A stretch of DNA of 64,000 nucleotides, from contig JACTMP010000073.1 in assembly GCA_014584575.1 (NCBI GenBank), positions 1 to 64,000 of the forward strand. The letters are read 5' to 3'. Positions within the stretch are counted from its first letter, which is position 1; each line of letters starts with the position of its first letter. Shown here piece by piece: positions 1 to 8,125 of this stretch. Source of the DNA: Chloroflexota bacterium (GTDB lineage: Bacteria; Chloroflexota; Anaerolineae; Promineifilales; Promineifilaceae). The translations under genes and the position numbers were made by a program. The notes beneath the pieces are model-generated. The model saw only the letters and a list, made by a program, of their open reading frames with translations. It was not told the DNA's origin and searched no databases.

Positions 1-17
1 GACGAATGATAGGCCAT
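1..17 (-). CDS. Start of a truncated minus-strand gene
   Basis: An ATG on the minus strand at position 17 is preceded by AAGGAG six bases upstream (plus-strand 24-29), a good ribosome binding site. Only MAYHS is visible before the window ends, so the product cannot be named. It would follow the NTPase gene at 45-1772 in the same direction, 27 bases downstream of its stop, so the two may be co-transcribed. Confidence 0.4.
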
Positions 18-44
18 CTTGCTCTCCTTGTTGTAAAATGACCC

Positions 45-1772
45 CTATTCTACGGCATACCCATATCTGGGTGTACCCCCTGTATTCCCATTGAACCTAA
101 ATCTACCGCGTTTTTCGTATTTATGCATACTAACAATTAGAGACGGAACAGCGAATGGGCGTGGATTGCGTTCAAAGATTGAGCCGATGGTACTGGCTAT
201 TTCACCATCTGTTTTGCGTGTCGAGGAGCCTTCATCAAGAGTAGCACACAGGCGAGGGCCCCAAAGATCCACTAAATCCTGCAAGATTTCATCCGTTCCC
301 CATGAAATAGCAGAAGCTAACGGCAGAAATGGTCGCTTCTCTTCTTGCGCTTTCCGCATTTCCATTTTTACATCACCCAATTGAGCAATTATCTCCTTGT
401 ATAAATAATCTTCTAGACTGCGATCTTGTTGGTGAGCAAGATAAGCCAGTTCACTAATAATGTGCTGACAATAAGGTTCAGCTATACGTCTAACTAATTG
501 ATCGATTTCACGTTCAGCCTTGCTACGCTCTTTATCTATGATTCGTTTACTAACAACAAACTCAAAGAAACTTTGGTGGAAGAACTGGACTCTAGTTATT
601 CCAGAAATATCATATTTGAAAACTGTGCCAGCTCTAATAAGGGCATCATAAGCAACATAGTAATTATGTTCTGATGACAATTGCCCAGGAACATCTTGTG
701 AAAGAAGATAGTAAAATCCTCGCTGAAACATTTGCTGTGCCATCCAGTTCAGCAACTCTGATTTTGTAGACCCAAACTCATCTCTCGTGAAGTTTTCCCA
801 GTCTTGTGGGTTAGCAAGCCTCCCATTAATGATTTCACTCCAATATTTTGACCAAAGAGAATGAAACTCATCAAAAGAGGGTGTCCCAGTTTCCAGCCAT
901 AGGTAAAGAAATAGAGGGATAGAAATAATCTCCATGACCGGCTCATCCACCATAAATTGCATCCCTATTTTGTTGTATAGGATTAATTTTATTTCTGCTC
1001 TAGTAAGCCTGGGCACTTCCCGCATTTTCGCAGAGGGTATCGAATTTTTCAGTTCCTCAGCTTGCCCCGAACGACAAGCGCAAATCATTCGAGTAGATTC
1101 TGACCACCGAACAAAATACGGCTTAACATTGTGATCGATTCCCTCGGAACTAATCAACTGGTCTACTGTATCTATCAGAATAATTGGAAATTCTCCAAAT
1201 TGCTGTTGGTAACGATCTGGAAAATTAGGCAAATCATCTGCTTTACAATCAAGTTCTGTTGCTAACCAATTGCCATATATTTGTTGTTGGCCTGCATCCA
1301 GATATAAAATTGGCAATTGACTTTTTATTGCCCATTTTGCTAAATGATAAATAATGCTAGATTTGCCTGTTCCTCCTTTACCAATCAAAAGAATACAGCC
1401 ATTGTCTTGTCCTTGAAGGAAACTTTCCAGTTCATCTTGAATCGCTCTTTTTGGATGCAGTTGTGGATCAAGTTGTCCACCTCTTTCGGAAAAGCTTTTC
1501 AAATTGCGCTCTGACAAGCGTCGAAGTTGTTCTGGAGCTTTATTTGATAATAATTGCACATCATGTCCGCTAATCCATAACCTACCTACTAAATCATATG
1601 CATCATTAAGTCCACTAATAAACGCAGCAGTGCCTATTAGTGCTCCGCCGATTATGAGGGCATAACCCAATTGAGATTGTCCTGGTTGCAGTATCAAACT
1701 AACGCCGACCACAACAATTACTATCGCAACAAAAACAAAACTTGTAACCAAAAGTCGAATATTCTTTGGCAC
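45..1772 (-). CDS. Membrane-anchored P-loop NTPase (NACHT/AAA-like)
   Basis: 575 residues. The GTG start at 1772 is chosen because AGGAGG lies nine bases upstream. Two hydrophobic helices at about residues 7-29 and 36-54 should anchor the N-terminus in the membrane. A cytoplasmic P-loop NTPase domain follows, with Walker A GKGGTGKS at 131-138 and a Walker B-like strand PIILIDTVD at 196-204. The C-terminal half is alpha-helical with no motif I recognise. The architecture resembles STAND/NACHT-type signalling NTPases, some of which act in phage defence, but no effector domain is visible. The gene is AT-rich and contains no ACGGCCGT, unlike most of the window, so it may be acquired. The specific role is unknown. 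Confidence 0.8.
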   Translation of the reverse strand: MPKNIRLLVTSFVFVAIVIVVVGVSLILQPGQSQLGYALIIGGALIGTAAFISGLNDAYDLVGRLWISGHDVQLLSNKAPEQLRRLSERNLKSFSERGGQLDPQLHPKRAIQDELESFLQGQDNGCILLIGKGGTGKSSIIYHLAKWAIKSQLPILYLDAGQQQIYGNWLATELDCKADDLPNFPDRYQQQFGEFPIILIDTVDQLISSEGIDHNVKPYFVRWSESTRMICACRSGQAEELKNSIPSAKMREVPRLTRAEIKLILYNKIGMQFMVDEPVMEIISIPLFLYLWLETGTPSFDEFHSLWSKYWSEIINGRLANPQDWENFTRDEFGSTKSELLNWMAQQMFQRGFYYLLSQDVPGQLSSEHNYYVAYDALIRAGTVFKYDISGITRVQFFHQSFFEFVVSKRIIDKERSKAEREIDQLVRRIAEPYCQHIISELAYLAHQQDRSLEDYLYKEIIAQLGDVKMEMRKAQEEKRPFLPLASAISWGTDEILQDLVDLWGPRLCATLDEGSSTRKTDGEIASTIGSIFERNPRPFAVPSLIVSMHKYEKRGRFRFNGNTGGTPRYGYAVE

Positions 1773-1900
1773 CTTGACATTCCTCCTTTTAGTGGAATGA
1801 TCTGATTAAACAATCTCAAGTGAATATTTTCATTTTTCAGGAAAACGGCCGTCCCCCACCCCATCTCACCTTTTCCCTCTACTAAACCATATAAAAAAGT

Positions 1901-1982
1901 TCACGCCTGAACTTTTGGGTTTTCCCGCGGGAACTTTTGGGTTTTCCGGGCAGAACTTTGCAAAGTTCCCGCGGGAACTTTT
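1901..1982. repeat. Nested direct and palindromic repeats downstream of the HU-like gene
   Basis: A 17-base direct repeat (GAACTTTTGGGTTTTCC at 1909-1925 and 1931-1947) is followed by two overlapping perfect palindromes, GAACTTTGCAAAGTTC (1953-1968) and AAAGTTCCCGCGGGAACTTT (1962-1981). The word CCCGCGGGAACTTTT occurs at 1924 and 1968. The rest of 1773-2042 shows no gene. Confidence 0.7.
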
Positions 1983-1988
1983 CTGGCT

Positions 1989-2030
1989 GCAAAGGCGCGC
2001 CGCGCTTTTTGAAGGGCGGCGCGCCTTTGC
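1989..2030 (-). terminator. 15-bp perfect GC-rich hairpin after the HU-like gene
   Basis: Arms 1989-2003 and 2016-2030 pair perfectly around a 12-base loop, 13 bases past the HU-like stop codon. The stretch after the hairpin is T-rich on the plus strand (CTTATTTTTA) rather than on the minus strand, so intrinsic termination of the HU-like transcript is plausible but not textbook. Confidence 0.45.
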
Positions 2031-2042
2031 CTTATTTTTACC

Positions 2043-2425
2043 TTAGCCGCCTTTTACAAAATCGGCGTTACTCAGCGCCTTTTTGAACTCCTTGCCGGGG
2101 GCAAACAGCGGCTTGACATTGGTGATGCTTTTGGCGCTGACGGCTTCGGCCGTCTCGGCGCCGGTAGATTGGACGCGCAGCCGGAATGAACCAAAATCCC
2201 CTAACTCCACGATGTTGCCGTTGGCAATCTCGCGGGGGATGATGGTCAGCAGCGCTTCCAACACGGCCGTGGTGTCCACCGAGCTCACCGTGGAGATTTC
2301 CGCAATCTGTTTGCCAGTTGGCGCAACGTAATACGCCCGCCGGCAATCACGCTGGGGTAATACTTCAGCGGCGCGCTGGGATCAGCGGGATTGCGTTTAG
2401 AAACGACGTTATATTTGGTTGGCAT
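2043..2425 (-). pseudogene. HU-like DNA-binding protein gene with an apparent frameshift
   Basis: The 3' part (2043-about 2306) encodes the typical end of an HU-like protein, including EISTVSSVDTTAVLEALL, NIVELGDFGSFRL and FAPGKEFKKAL. The 5' part lies in another frame: an ATG at 2425, seven bases after AAGGAG, starts MPTKYNVVSKRNP and runs through YYPSVIAGGRITLRQLAN. This matches the start of the long HU-like family of about 120-130 residues. The frames meet at about 2306-2314, where one base seems to be missing; without repair translation ends at TGA 27 bases later. This is a broken gene, a programmed frameshift or an assembly error. HU-like proteins bend and compact DNA. The two-frame reconstruction is direct; the family call is from memory of the family. 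Confidence 0.75.
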
Positions 2426-2562
2426 CTTTTAGCTCCTTATGTTGTTGGGCGACAGGAACAGCAATGATGGTCTGCCGCGCGATTGGATAAGATGCTAAAA
2501 ATATGCGGGAAAACGGCCGTTTTGTCAATAAAAAAAGCTCTTTGGCATTTCGTGGGGTTTGG

Positions 2563-2617
2563 CGTGAAACGTGAAACGTGACCAGAGAGACATCACGTTT
2601 CACGTTTCACGTTTCAC
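2563..2617. repeat. Inverted word repeat of GTGAAAC
   Basis: Copies of CGTGAAA at 2563-2581 are answered by copies of the reverse complement TTTCACG at 2593-2617, separated by about 11 bases. It can form a long hairpin between the HU-like gene and the terminator of the vWA/FHA gene. It belongs to the word-repeat class seen at many gene ends here. Confidence 0.7.
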
Positions 2618-2650
2618 AGGTTGTCAACCCCCTGAATTCCTGAAGACCCT

Positions 2651-2688
2651 AAAAAAAGACCCTAAGTGTTTTTGGAAACGCTCAGGGT
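2651..2688 (-). terminator. Rho-independent terminator of the vWA/FHA gene
   Basis: On the minus strand ACCCTGAGCGTTT pairs with AAACACTTAGGGT around a four-base loop (2659-2688) and is followed within two bases by seven T residues (2651-2657). It lies 17 bases past the stop of the gene at 2705. Confidence 0.85.
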
Positions 2689-2704
2689 CCGGCAGGCCGC
2701 TCTT

Positions 2705-4561
2705 TTACGCCCGGCGGTAGCGCAGATGCACCGCGCCCAGGTGGATTTCGTCGCCGTCTACCAGTTGGATGCCATATTCGGGCACCTGGCGCTCGTTGAC
2801 AAAGGAGCCGCTGGTGCTGTTTTCGTCAAAGAGGCGGTAATCGGCGCCTTCGCGCTGCAAATTGGCGTGCAGGCGGGACATGGTAATGTCGTTCTCAAAG
2901 GCCACCTCACATTGGGCCGGGCTGCGGCCCAGGCGGATGTATGTACCTTGTAGGGGGATGGGCGTTTCCATACGAGACACCGCCTCCAGCACATCCAGAT
3001 AGCCGGTGATGCCCGTTGGCTGTGAAACGGGCGCGGCGTCCGTGATGGTGGTGGTGGGCGCACCACGGCGGCGGGCGCGGCGGCCGCCGCCCTGGCGACC
3101 GTCGCCCCGTTTGCCCGTCAGACCGGCAAACAGCCCGCGCTGCCATAAAAAGAAGATGGCGCCACCAAGCAGCGCCGCTATCAGCAAGAAGGTGAACAGG
3201 CGCACCAGAAAGCGGGCAAACTGGTTGCCGCCATCCAGTGTTGAAGGCACGTCGCGCCGCCCTTCATTCACGGTCAGGATGACGGTGGGGCTGGTGGCGC
3301 GCATCCCCTGGCTGTCCAGCACCACCACTTCCACGGTGTTGTTGCCATAGGTCAGGTTATTCACCTCGGCCACAAACTCGTTCAGGCTGGAGACGGGAAT
3401 TTCAAACGGCCGTGCCGTATCATTGTTCACAATCAACTGCGCCGCTTCGATGGCCCGTGTTTCTCCATCCAGCCACGAGACCTGGGTTCTGAGCCGCAGG
3501 CGCACGGCATCCCCCAGATTGGGCAAGGAGAGGGTGCGCGATTCGGGCGGCAGGTCAATGAGGACGCTGGGGATATTGAAGGGGATGGTCACTTCGGAGT
3601 CGGCCGTAATCCAGGGGCGGTCGAGCAGCGACACTTTAATGGGAAAGGTACCGCCGCTCAGTCCGCCGGTCTGGTAGCGAATGCGCGCTTGATCGCGGAA
3701 ACCGGCGATGCGATTCCAGATGAGGGGTAGTTCGGCCACATTATTTAATTGCACGGCCACACCGCCTGTGGCCGCTGCCAGCCCTGCCAGAAAGGTCTGC
3801 CCAGGGGCGGGGTTGCCAATGTCGCTGTTTTCCAGCCAGACGGTATGAATGGGGATGCCCAGTTCGGCGGCGCGGCGGCTGACGGCGTCGCCGCCGGCCT
3901 GGCTGAGGGCGTCGGTGCCGTCGGTCATCAACACCAGGTGGATGGGCATATCGGGGTTGGGGCGCAGGTTGCCGCTGTTTTCCAGTACATTGAGTGTACT
4001 GTCATACAAAGCGGTGGCGCCCGCCACCGGGTTGAGCGGTTCGGCAAAGAGGTTGCGCACGCTGTTATGGAAACTGGTGGGGGCTAACAGTTCCACCGGT
4101 TGGGAGGGGGTGATTTCGTACACGGCCGTATAATCCACCTGCTCCATCATATTGCCGGGGCTGGCATACTGGTTAATCGCTTCTTGCAGGGCCGGCAGTT
4201 GCCCGGCGACGCCGGTAGGAATGTCAATCAGGAAGATGGTGAGCGTGCCGGTGCGGTGCGCTCCCTGGTAGTTGATGGGGCCAACCGGCTGCCCGGCGTG
4301 TTGGATGTCCAGCGTTTCACGGGCGAGGTCGAGTGGATTGCCCTGGGCGTCACGGCCGTAGAGCCGCACTTCTATCGCCGGTAAACTCTCGGCGCTGGTA
4401 CCGGTGATCGTCAGTCGTTCTACCGGCGTCTCACCCTCCTGCGCCCGCAATGGCGCGGCTATGTACAGGATAAAAAACACCATCCCGGCCAATATGATAG
4501 ATGTCCGGTAGTTGAAAATTGAAAATTGATTGTTGGTTATTGATTGTTGCGATTTGCCCAT
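2705..4561 (-). CDS. Secreted vWA-like domain, TM helix and cytoplasmic FHA domain protein
   Basis: 618 residues from the ATG at 4561, which has AAGG seven bases upstream. An upstream GTG at 4567 and an ATG GTG about 26 codons in are alternatives. Order: a hydrophobic export segment ending near AAPLRAQ (about 40), an extracellular vWA-like domain whose MIDAS is degenerate (LIDIPTG in place of DxSxS) but which keeps LMTDGTD, an Ig-like stretch, a transmembrane helix around LLIAALLGGAIFFLW, an Arg-rich linker, and a C-terminal FHA domain. The FHA domain has GRS (about 545), SRLH (562-565) and NSTSGSFVN, which contact phosphothreonine. It probably links an extracellular sensor to Ser/Thr phosphorylation signalling. 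It is divergent from, and has the same architecture as, the gene at 4764. Codons 9-20 are written in an A/T-rich word repeat. Confidence 0.85.
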   Translation of the reverse strand: MGKSQQSITNNQFSIFNYRTSIILAGMVFFILYIAAPLRAQEGETPVERLTITGTSAESLPAIEVRLYGRDAQGNPLDLARETLDIQHAGQPVGPINYQGAHRTGTLTIFLIDIPTGVAGQLPALQEAINQYASPGNMMEQVDYTAVYEITPSQPVELLAPTSFHNSVRNLFAEPLNPVAGATALYDSTLNVLENSGNLRPNPDMPIHLVLMTDGTDALSQAGGDAVSRRAAELGIPIHTVWLENSDIGNPAPGQTFLAGLAAATGGVAVQLNNVAELPLIWNRIAGFRDQARIRYQTGGLSGGTFPIKVSLLDRPWITADSEVTIPFNIPSVLIDLPPESRTLSLPNLGDAVRLRLRTQVSWLDGETRAIEAAQLIVNNDTARPFEIPVSSLNEFVAEVNNLTYGNNTVEVVVLDSQGMRATSPTVILTVNEGRRDVPSTLDGGNQFARFLVRLFTFLLIAALLGGAIFFLWQRGLFAGLTGKRGDGRQGGGRRARRRGAPTTTITDAAPVSQPTGITGYLDVLEAVSRMETPIPLQGTYIRLGRSPAQCEVAFENDITMSRLHANLQREGADYRLFDENSTSGSFVNERQVPEYGIQLVDGDEIHLGAVHLRYRRA

Positions 4562-4665
4562 TGTCACGCCTTTTTCTCACTGTCCCTGCTCCCTGGTACG
4601 TCCGCTGGTATAATATCAAACCGCGCCCATAAAGTAAACATAAAGCACGGTGGGCGGAGGGGGAA

Positions 4666-4736
4666 CGGTTATCGGTAATCGGTGATCCGTAATCGGTAAT
4701 CCGAAGTTGGACATCCGGTTTCGGACTTAGGACATC
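4666..4736. repeat. Intergenic TAATCGGT word repeat
   Basis: Three to four imperfect copies of GTAATCGGT are followed by paired words around GGACATCCGG and CGGACTTAGGACATC. It lies between two divergent vWA/FHA genes, so it occupies their shared promoter region. Related arrays occur near 8029, 8877, 24289, 28415 and 49660. Confidence 0.6.
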
Positions 4737-4763
4737 AATAGAACATAACGCGAATCAGGCAAG

Positions 4764-6629
4764 ATGAGAAGAGGACTGGTATTGGTTTTTATCTGTTGGC
4801 TGTTGATCACGGCCGTGCCGGCGGCCATGCCGGTGTGGGCGCAGGGTGTGGGGCTGACGCTGGGCGAACCGGACACGTCGGATTTCCCCACGGTGCGTGT
4901 CATTATGCGCGCCGTGAATGCCGCCGGTACGCCGCTGACGACGGCCGAATTGGGCAACCTGCGCCTGCGCGAAAATGGCGTGCCCATCAGCGATTTTGAC
5001 GTGCGTTATGTGCCTGTGGGCAGCGATATTGTGTTTGTCATTGACGCCGACGAGACCCTGCTGTTGACCGATGGGGACGAGACCAGCCGCCTGGATGAAG
5101 TGAAAGAGATTATCGGCCGATACGCCACCCGCTTCATGAGTCCGTCGGGGCTGGATCGGGTATCGGTGATTGTGCCCGACCGGGCCAACACAGGCAGCCA
5201 GTTTTTAACGCTAGACGCCGCTGCCGCTGAAGAAGTGATTAACGCGCTGGCGGCGTATGAGCCGGCCAATCTGGCGGAAGCGGGGCCGATAAACCAGCAG
5301 GTGTTGGATGCCATTGACCATGTGGCCGGCGGCGGCAGCGACGGCCGTTACCAGGCCATTTTTGTACTCAGCGAAGCCCGCCGCCTGAACGAGTTTCTCG
5401 ATTATCCAGCGCTGACGGCGGCGGCGCAGGCGGCCCATGTGCCCATCTTTTTGGGCATTTTGGGGCCGGAAGCGAGCCTGGTAGATATTGGCAATGCTTC
5501 GGCGTTGGCCGGCCCGACCGGTGGTTTTCATCAGCACGTACCTCGCCCGGAACGGGCCGACCCCATCTTCCTGCGCTGGCAGCAGGAAGGCAACCGGCCG
5601 TTGATCAGCTACCGCTCGCTGCTGCGGCAGAGCGGCGTTTATCCGCTGACGATCAATCTGGGCACGGTCACGGCCGTGACCGACCTCAACCTGACCATTG
5701 AACCACCTACGGCAGCCATTAGCCTGGGCCGCTCCATCATTCGCCGGGTGGGTACGGCGGAAGACACCCCGTTAGCAGAGTTGCAGCCCACCATGCAGCC
5801 GGTGCCGGTGCAGATTAGCTGGCCGGACGGCCGTCCGCGTGCGCTGACCGATGTTACTTTCCGCGTGAACGGCGTCTTGCAGCCACAATTGACCACGCCG
5901 CAGCCGGACGAAACAGGCATCCTGGTATTGGAGTGGCCGATACAAAATGTGGATGTGGGGGCGTATGAACTGGCGGTGGAAGTACGGGATGTATTGGGGT
6001 ACACGGCCGTAGCCGATCCTGTCATCATCACGATTGCCGTGGAACGGCCGCAGCCACCCACGCCGACCCCCGCCCCCTCACCCACGCCACTGCCGGCAGC
6101 CCAGGTCGCCAGTGAACTGGCGGCCCTGCCGCAAGATACGCTGCTCTTCATCCTGGTAGGGTTGGGGGTGATGGGGCTGCTGCTGGTGATGGTGCGCGTC
6201 TACCGGCGCTACCGGGAACGGGTGCAGTTGGAGGCTATGCACGCCGGACGCCGCGCTGCCTGGCAGCAGGCGCAGGCGGCCAGAGGAAATGACGCGGAAG
6301 AGGCCGAGCCATTGCCGTTGACGCTGCTGTGGTTGGATGACACAACGGCCGTAAAACAAGAGTTTCCCATCGAATCAGAGACGGTGACATTGGGCCGTGC
6401 GGAAATGGAAGGGCAAATCACGCTGACCGACCGTTCCGTTTCCCTGCTTCATGCGCGGGTGCGGCGGCGCAACGGCCGTTACTGGCTCTATGACGAAGGT
6501 GGCGAAAACGGCGTCTTCCTGAACCACGAACGGCTGGGCCTCAGCCCGCGCCCCCTGGCCGACGGCGACCTGATCCAGCTAGGCCGCGTCTCCTTGCGTG
6601 CCCGGATTGGTGATGAGGTGAACAGGTGA
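4764..6629 (+). CDS. Secreted vWA-like domain, TM helix and cytoplasmic FHA domain protein (paralogue)
   Basis: 621 residues. A clear signal peptide (residues 1-26, ending PVWAQ) leads to an extracellular half with a vWA-like core, DIVFVIDADETLLLTDG, whose MIDAS motif is not conserved. A Pro/Thr-rich stalk (TPTPAPSPTPLP) precedes one transmembrane helix at 459-479 and an intracellular FHA domain with LGR (543-545), SVSLLHARV (558-566) and a conserved ENGVFLNHERL turn. FHA domains bind phosphothreonine, so the cytoplasmic end probably docks a phosphorylated partner. Same domain order and length as the divergent gene at 2705-4561, which suggests an old inverted duplication. No kinase gene is visible nearby. 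Confidence 0.85.
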   Translation: MRRGLVLVFICWLLITAVPAAMPVWAQGVGLTLGEPDTSDFPTVRVIMRAVNAAGTPLTTAELGNLRLRENGVPISDFDVRYVPVGSDIVFVIDADETLLLTDGDETSRLDEVKEIIGRYATRFMSPSGLDRVSVIVPDRANTGSQFLTLDAAAAEEVINALAAYEPANLAEAGPINQQVLDAIDHVAGGGSDGRYQAIFVLSEARRLNEFLDYPALTAAAQAAHVPIFLGILGPEASLVDIGNASALAGPTGGFHQHVPRPERADPIFLRWQQEGNRPLISYRSLLRQSGVYPLTINLGTVTAVTDLNLTIEPPTAAISLGRSIIRRVGTAEDTPLAELQPTMQPVPVQISWPDGRPRALTDVTFRVNGVLQPQLTTPQPDETGILVLEWPIQNVDVGAYELAVEVRDVLGYTAVADPVIITIAVERPQPPTPTPAPSPTPLPAAQVASELAALPQDTLLFILVGLGVMGLLLVMVRVYRRYRERVQLEAMHAGRRAAWQQAQAARGNDAEEAEPLPLTLLWLDDTTAVKQEFPIESETVTLGRAEMEGQITLTDRSVSLLHARVRRRNGRYWLYDEGGENGVFLNHERLGLSPRPLADGDLIQLGRVSLRARIGDEVNR

Positions 6630-6704
6630 TGGGGTGGATGGGGGGCAGGTAAACACGGGGAGAATGTGGGTGTGAGTGAACGGTGCGATGGCGCTGAAAA
6701 AAAT

Positions 6705-6732
6705 TTGACAGGGAACGAGGCGTCGTTATAAT
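6705..6732 (+). promoter_or_regulatory. Consensus sigma-70 promoter of rpmF
   Basis: TTGACA (6705-6710) and TATAAT (6727-6732) are both perfect and 16 bases apart. They lie about 100 bases upstream of the L32 gene, leaving a leader of about 95 bases. This is the strongest promoter visible in the window. Confidence 0.85.
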
Positions 6733-6832
6733 TGCCCTTCGCGGCCAAAAAGCCGCTTATTTTTTGCATAATACTCAAGGTGGCACGGTGGGGACACCGG
6801 CCACAGCAAGTTTTGAAAGAGAGGATGTTGTC

Positions 6833-7015
6833 ATGGGTGCTGTACCAAAGCATAAAGTTTCTAAAGCGCGTCGGGATCGGCGGCGCGCCCATCATGCGCT
6901 CAAGGGGTTCCATCTGGTACCCTGCCCGGAGTGTGGCGCGATGAAACGGGCGCACCACGTTTGCCTGGAATGTGGGCAATATCGTGGTCGCCAGATTTTA
7001 CCGGCCGGCGAGTAA
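6833..7015 (+). CDS. rpmF: 50S ribosomal protein L32
   Basis: 60 residues beginning MGAVPKHKVSKARRDRRR, the basic tail typical of L32. It continues with a zinc-ribbon pair, CPEC and CLEC, separated by GAMKRAHHV, so it is the zinc-binding (C+) form. The ATG at 6833 is preferred over upstream in-frame codons because AGAGAGGA precedes it and the protein then begins as in the family. A consensus promoter lies upstream and a strong terminator follows, so it can be transcribed alone. In many bacteria rpmF precedes plsX and fab genes; here fabD follows directly without plsX. Confidence 0.96.
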   Translation: MGAVPKHKVSKARRDRRRAHHALKGFHLVPCPECGAMKRAHHVCLECGQYRGRQILPAGE

Positions 7016-7023
7016 ACAGGATG

Positions 7024-7056
7024 AAAAGGCCGCATGATAAGCGGCCTTTTGTTTTT
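7024..7056 (+). terminator. Rho-independent terminator of rpmF
   Basis: AAAAGGCCGC pairs with GCGGCCTTTT around ATGATAA, followed by GTTTTT. It starts nine bases after the L32 stop codon. Confidence 0.9.
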
Positions 7057-7109
7057 GAGATTGGGAGATTAAGAGACTAAATCTCCCAATCTCTCAATCT
7101 CCTAATCTC
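7057..7109. repeat. Inverted GAGATTGGGAGATT word repeat
   Basis: GAGATTGGGAGATTAAGAGA is answered by TCTCCCAATCTCTCAATCTC, forming a long imperfect hairpin between rpmF and fabD. Related copies lie at 47.44-47.60, 51.26-51.33 and 63.28-63.35 kb. Confidence 0.75.
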
Positions 7110-7129
7110 ACCAATAAGCACATTTTCAA

Positions 7130-8047
7130 ATGAGTGTTGCATTTCTATTCCCCGGACAGGGATCACAGCACGTAGGCATGGGGCAAGCGCTGGCGCAGCA
7201 CTCCCCGGAAGCGCGTGCTGTTTTTGATCAGGCGGATGATCTGCTCGGCTTTTCATTGTCCAGTTTGTGTTTCTCCGGCCCCGAAACAGAGCTTTTTGAT
7301 ACCATCAACCAACAACCGGCGATTTTTACCACCAGCATGGCGGTGTTGGCCTGGATGCAGACGCAGGATTGGTCGCCGCCGCATTTTGTGGCCGGGCACA
7401 GTCTGGGTGAATTTTCGGCGCTGGCAGCGGCGGGGGTGGTTTCTTTCGCCGATGGGCTGCGGCTGGTGCGGCGGCGCGGCGAGTTGATGAAGCTGGCGGG
7501 GGAACGCGCCCCCGGTGCAATGGCGGCGATCTTGGGATTGGAACTAACGGCCGTGCAAACCCTCTGCGCCGAAGCAACCGAACAAACGGCCCTTCCGGTG
7601 CGGGTGGCCAATGACAACTGTCCGGGGCAGGTGGTCATTTCCGGGGATGCGGTGGCATTGGAAGCGGCCATGCCGCTGGCAGAGCGGGCCGGAGCGCGTA
7701 AGGTTGTCCGGCTGCCGATCAGTATTGCGGCTCATTCGCCATTGATGGCGTCGGTGGCCGAAGAATTTGCGGCAGCGGTGGACGGGACGCCGATGCACAC
7801 GGCCGTTTGCCCGGTGATTGGTAATGTGGCGGCACGGCCGTTGACTGCCCCCGACGAGATTCGCGCCGAACTAAAAGCGCAACTGACGGCCGGCGTGGCC
7901 TGGACGGCTTCGATGAACTGGCTGTTGGCCGCAGGTATAGACACCTTTGTGGAAGTTGGCCCCGGCGATGCGTTGCTTAGTTTTATCAAGCGCATTGACC
8001 GGAACGCGAAGCGGGTGAAACCGGAGGCGGTAATCGGTGATCGGTAA
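7130..8047 (+). CDS. fabD: Malonyl-CoA:ACP transacylase
   Basis: 305 residues, normal for FabD. It begins with the oxyanion segment FLFPGQGSQ (residues 5-13), has the nucleophile motif GHSLG with Ser91, and the catalytic His202 in ISIAAHSPLM. The enzyme moves malonyl from CoA to acyl carrier protein to feed fatty-acid elongation. fabG follows 79 bases downstream. No plsX, fabH or acpP is present in this cluster. The last six codons (AVIGDR and stop) are written in the TAATCGGT word repeat, so the repeat sets the C-terminus. No strong ribosome binding site precedes the ATG. Confidence 0.95.
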   Translation: MSVAFLFPGQGSQHVGMGQALAQHSPEARAVFDQADDLLGFSLSSLCFSGPETELFDTINQQPAIFTTSMAVLAWMQTQDWSPPHFVAGHSLGEFSALAAAGVVSFADGLRLVRRRGELMKLAGERAPGAMAAILGLELTAVQTLCAEATEQTALPVRVANDNCPGQVVISGDAVALEAAMPLAERAGARKVVRLPISIAAHSPLMASVAEEFAAAVDGTPMHTAVCPVIGNVAARPLTAPDEIRAELKAQLTAGVAWTASMNWLLAAGIDTFVEVGPGDALLSFIKRIDRNAKRVKPEAVIGDR

Positions 8048-8107
8048 TCCGAAGTCGGAAGCCCGAGGTCTGATGTCCGACTTCGGGCTTCGGACATCAG
8101 ACCTCGG
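8029..8107. repeat. TAATCGGT and CCGAAGTCGGA word repeat overlapping the end of fabD
   Basis: Repeats of GTAATCGGT run across the fabD stop codon. They are followed by a hairpin in which CCGAGGTCTGATGTCCGA pairs with TCGGACATCAGACCTCGG (8064-8107). Confidence 0.75.
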
Positions 8108-8125
8108 AAACAGGGAGATAGGAAC

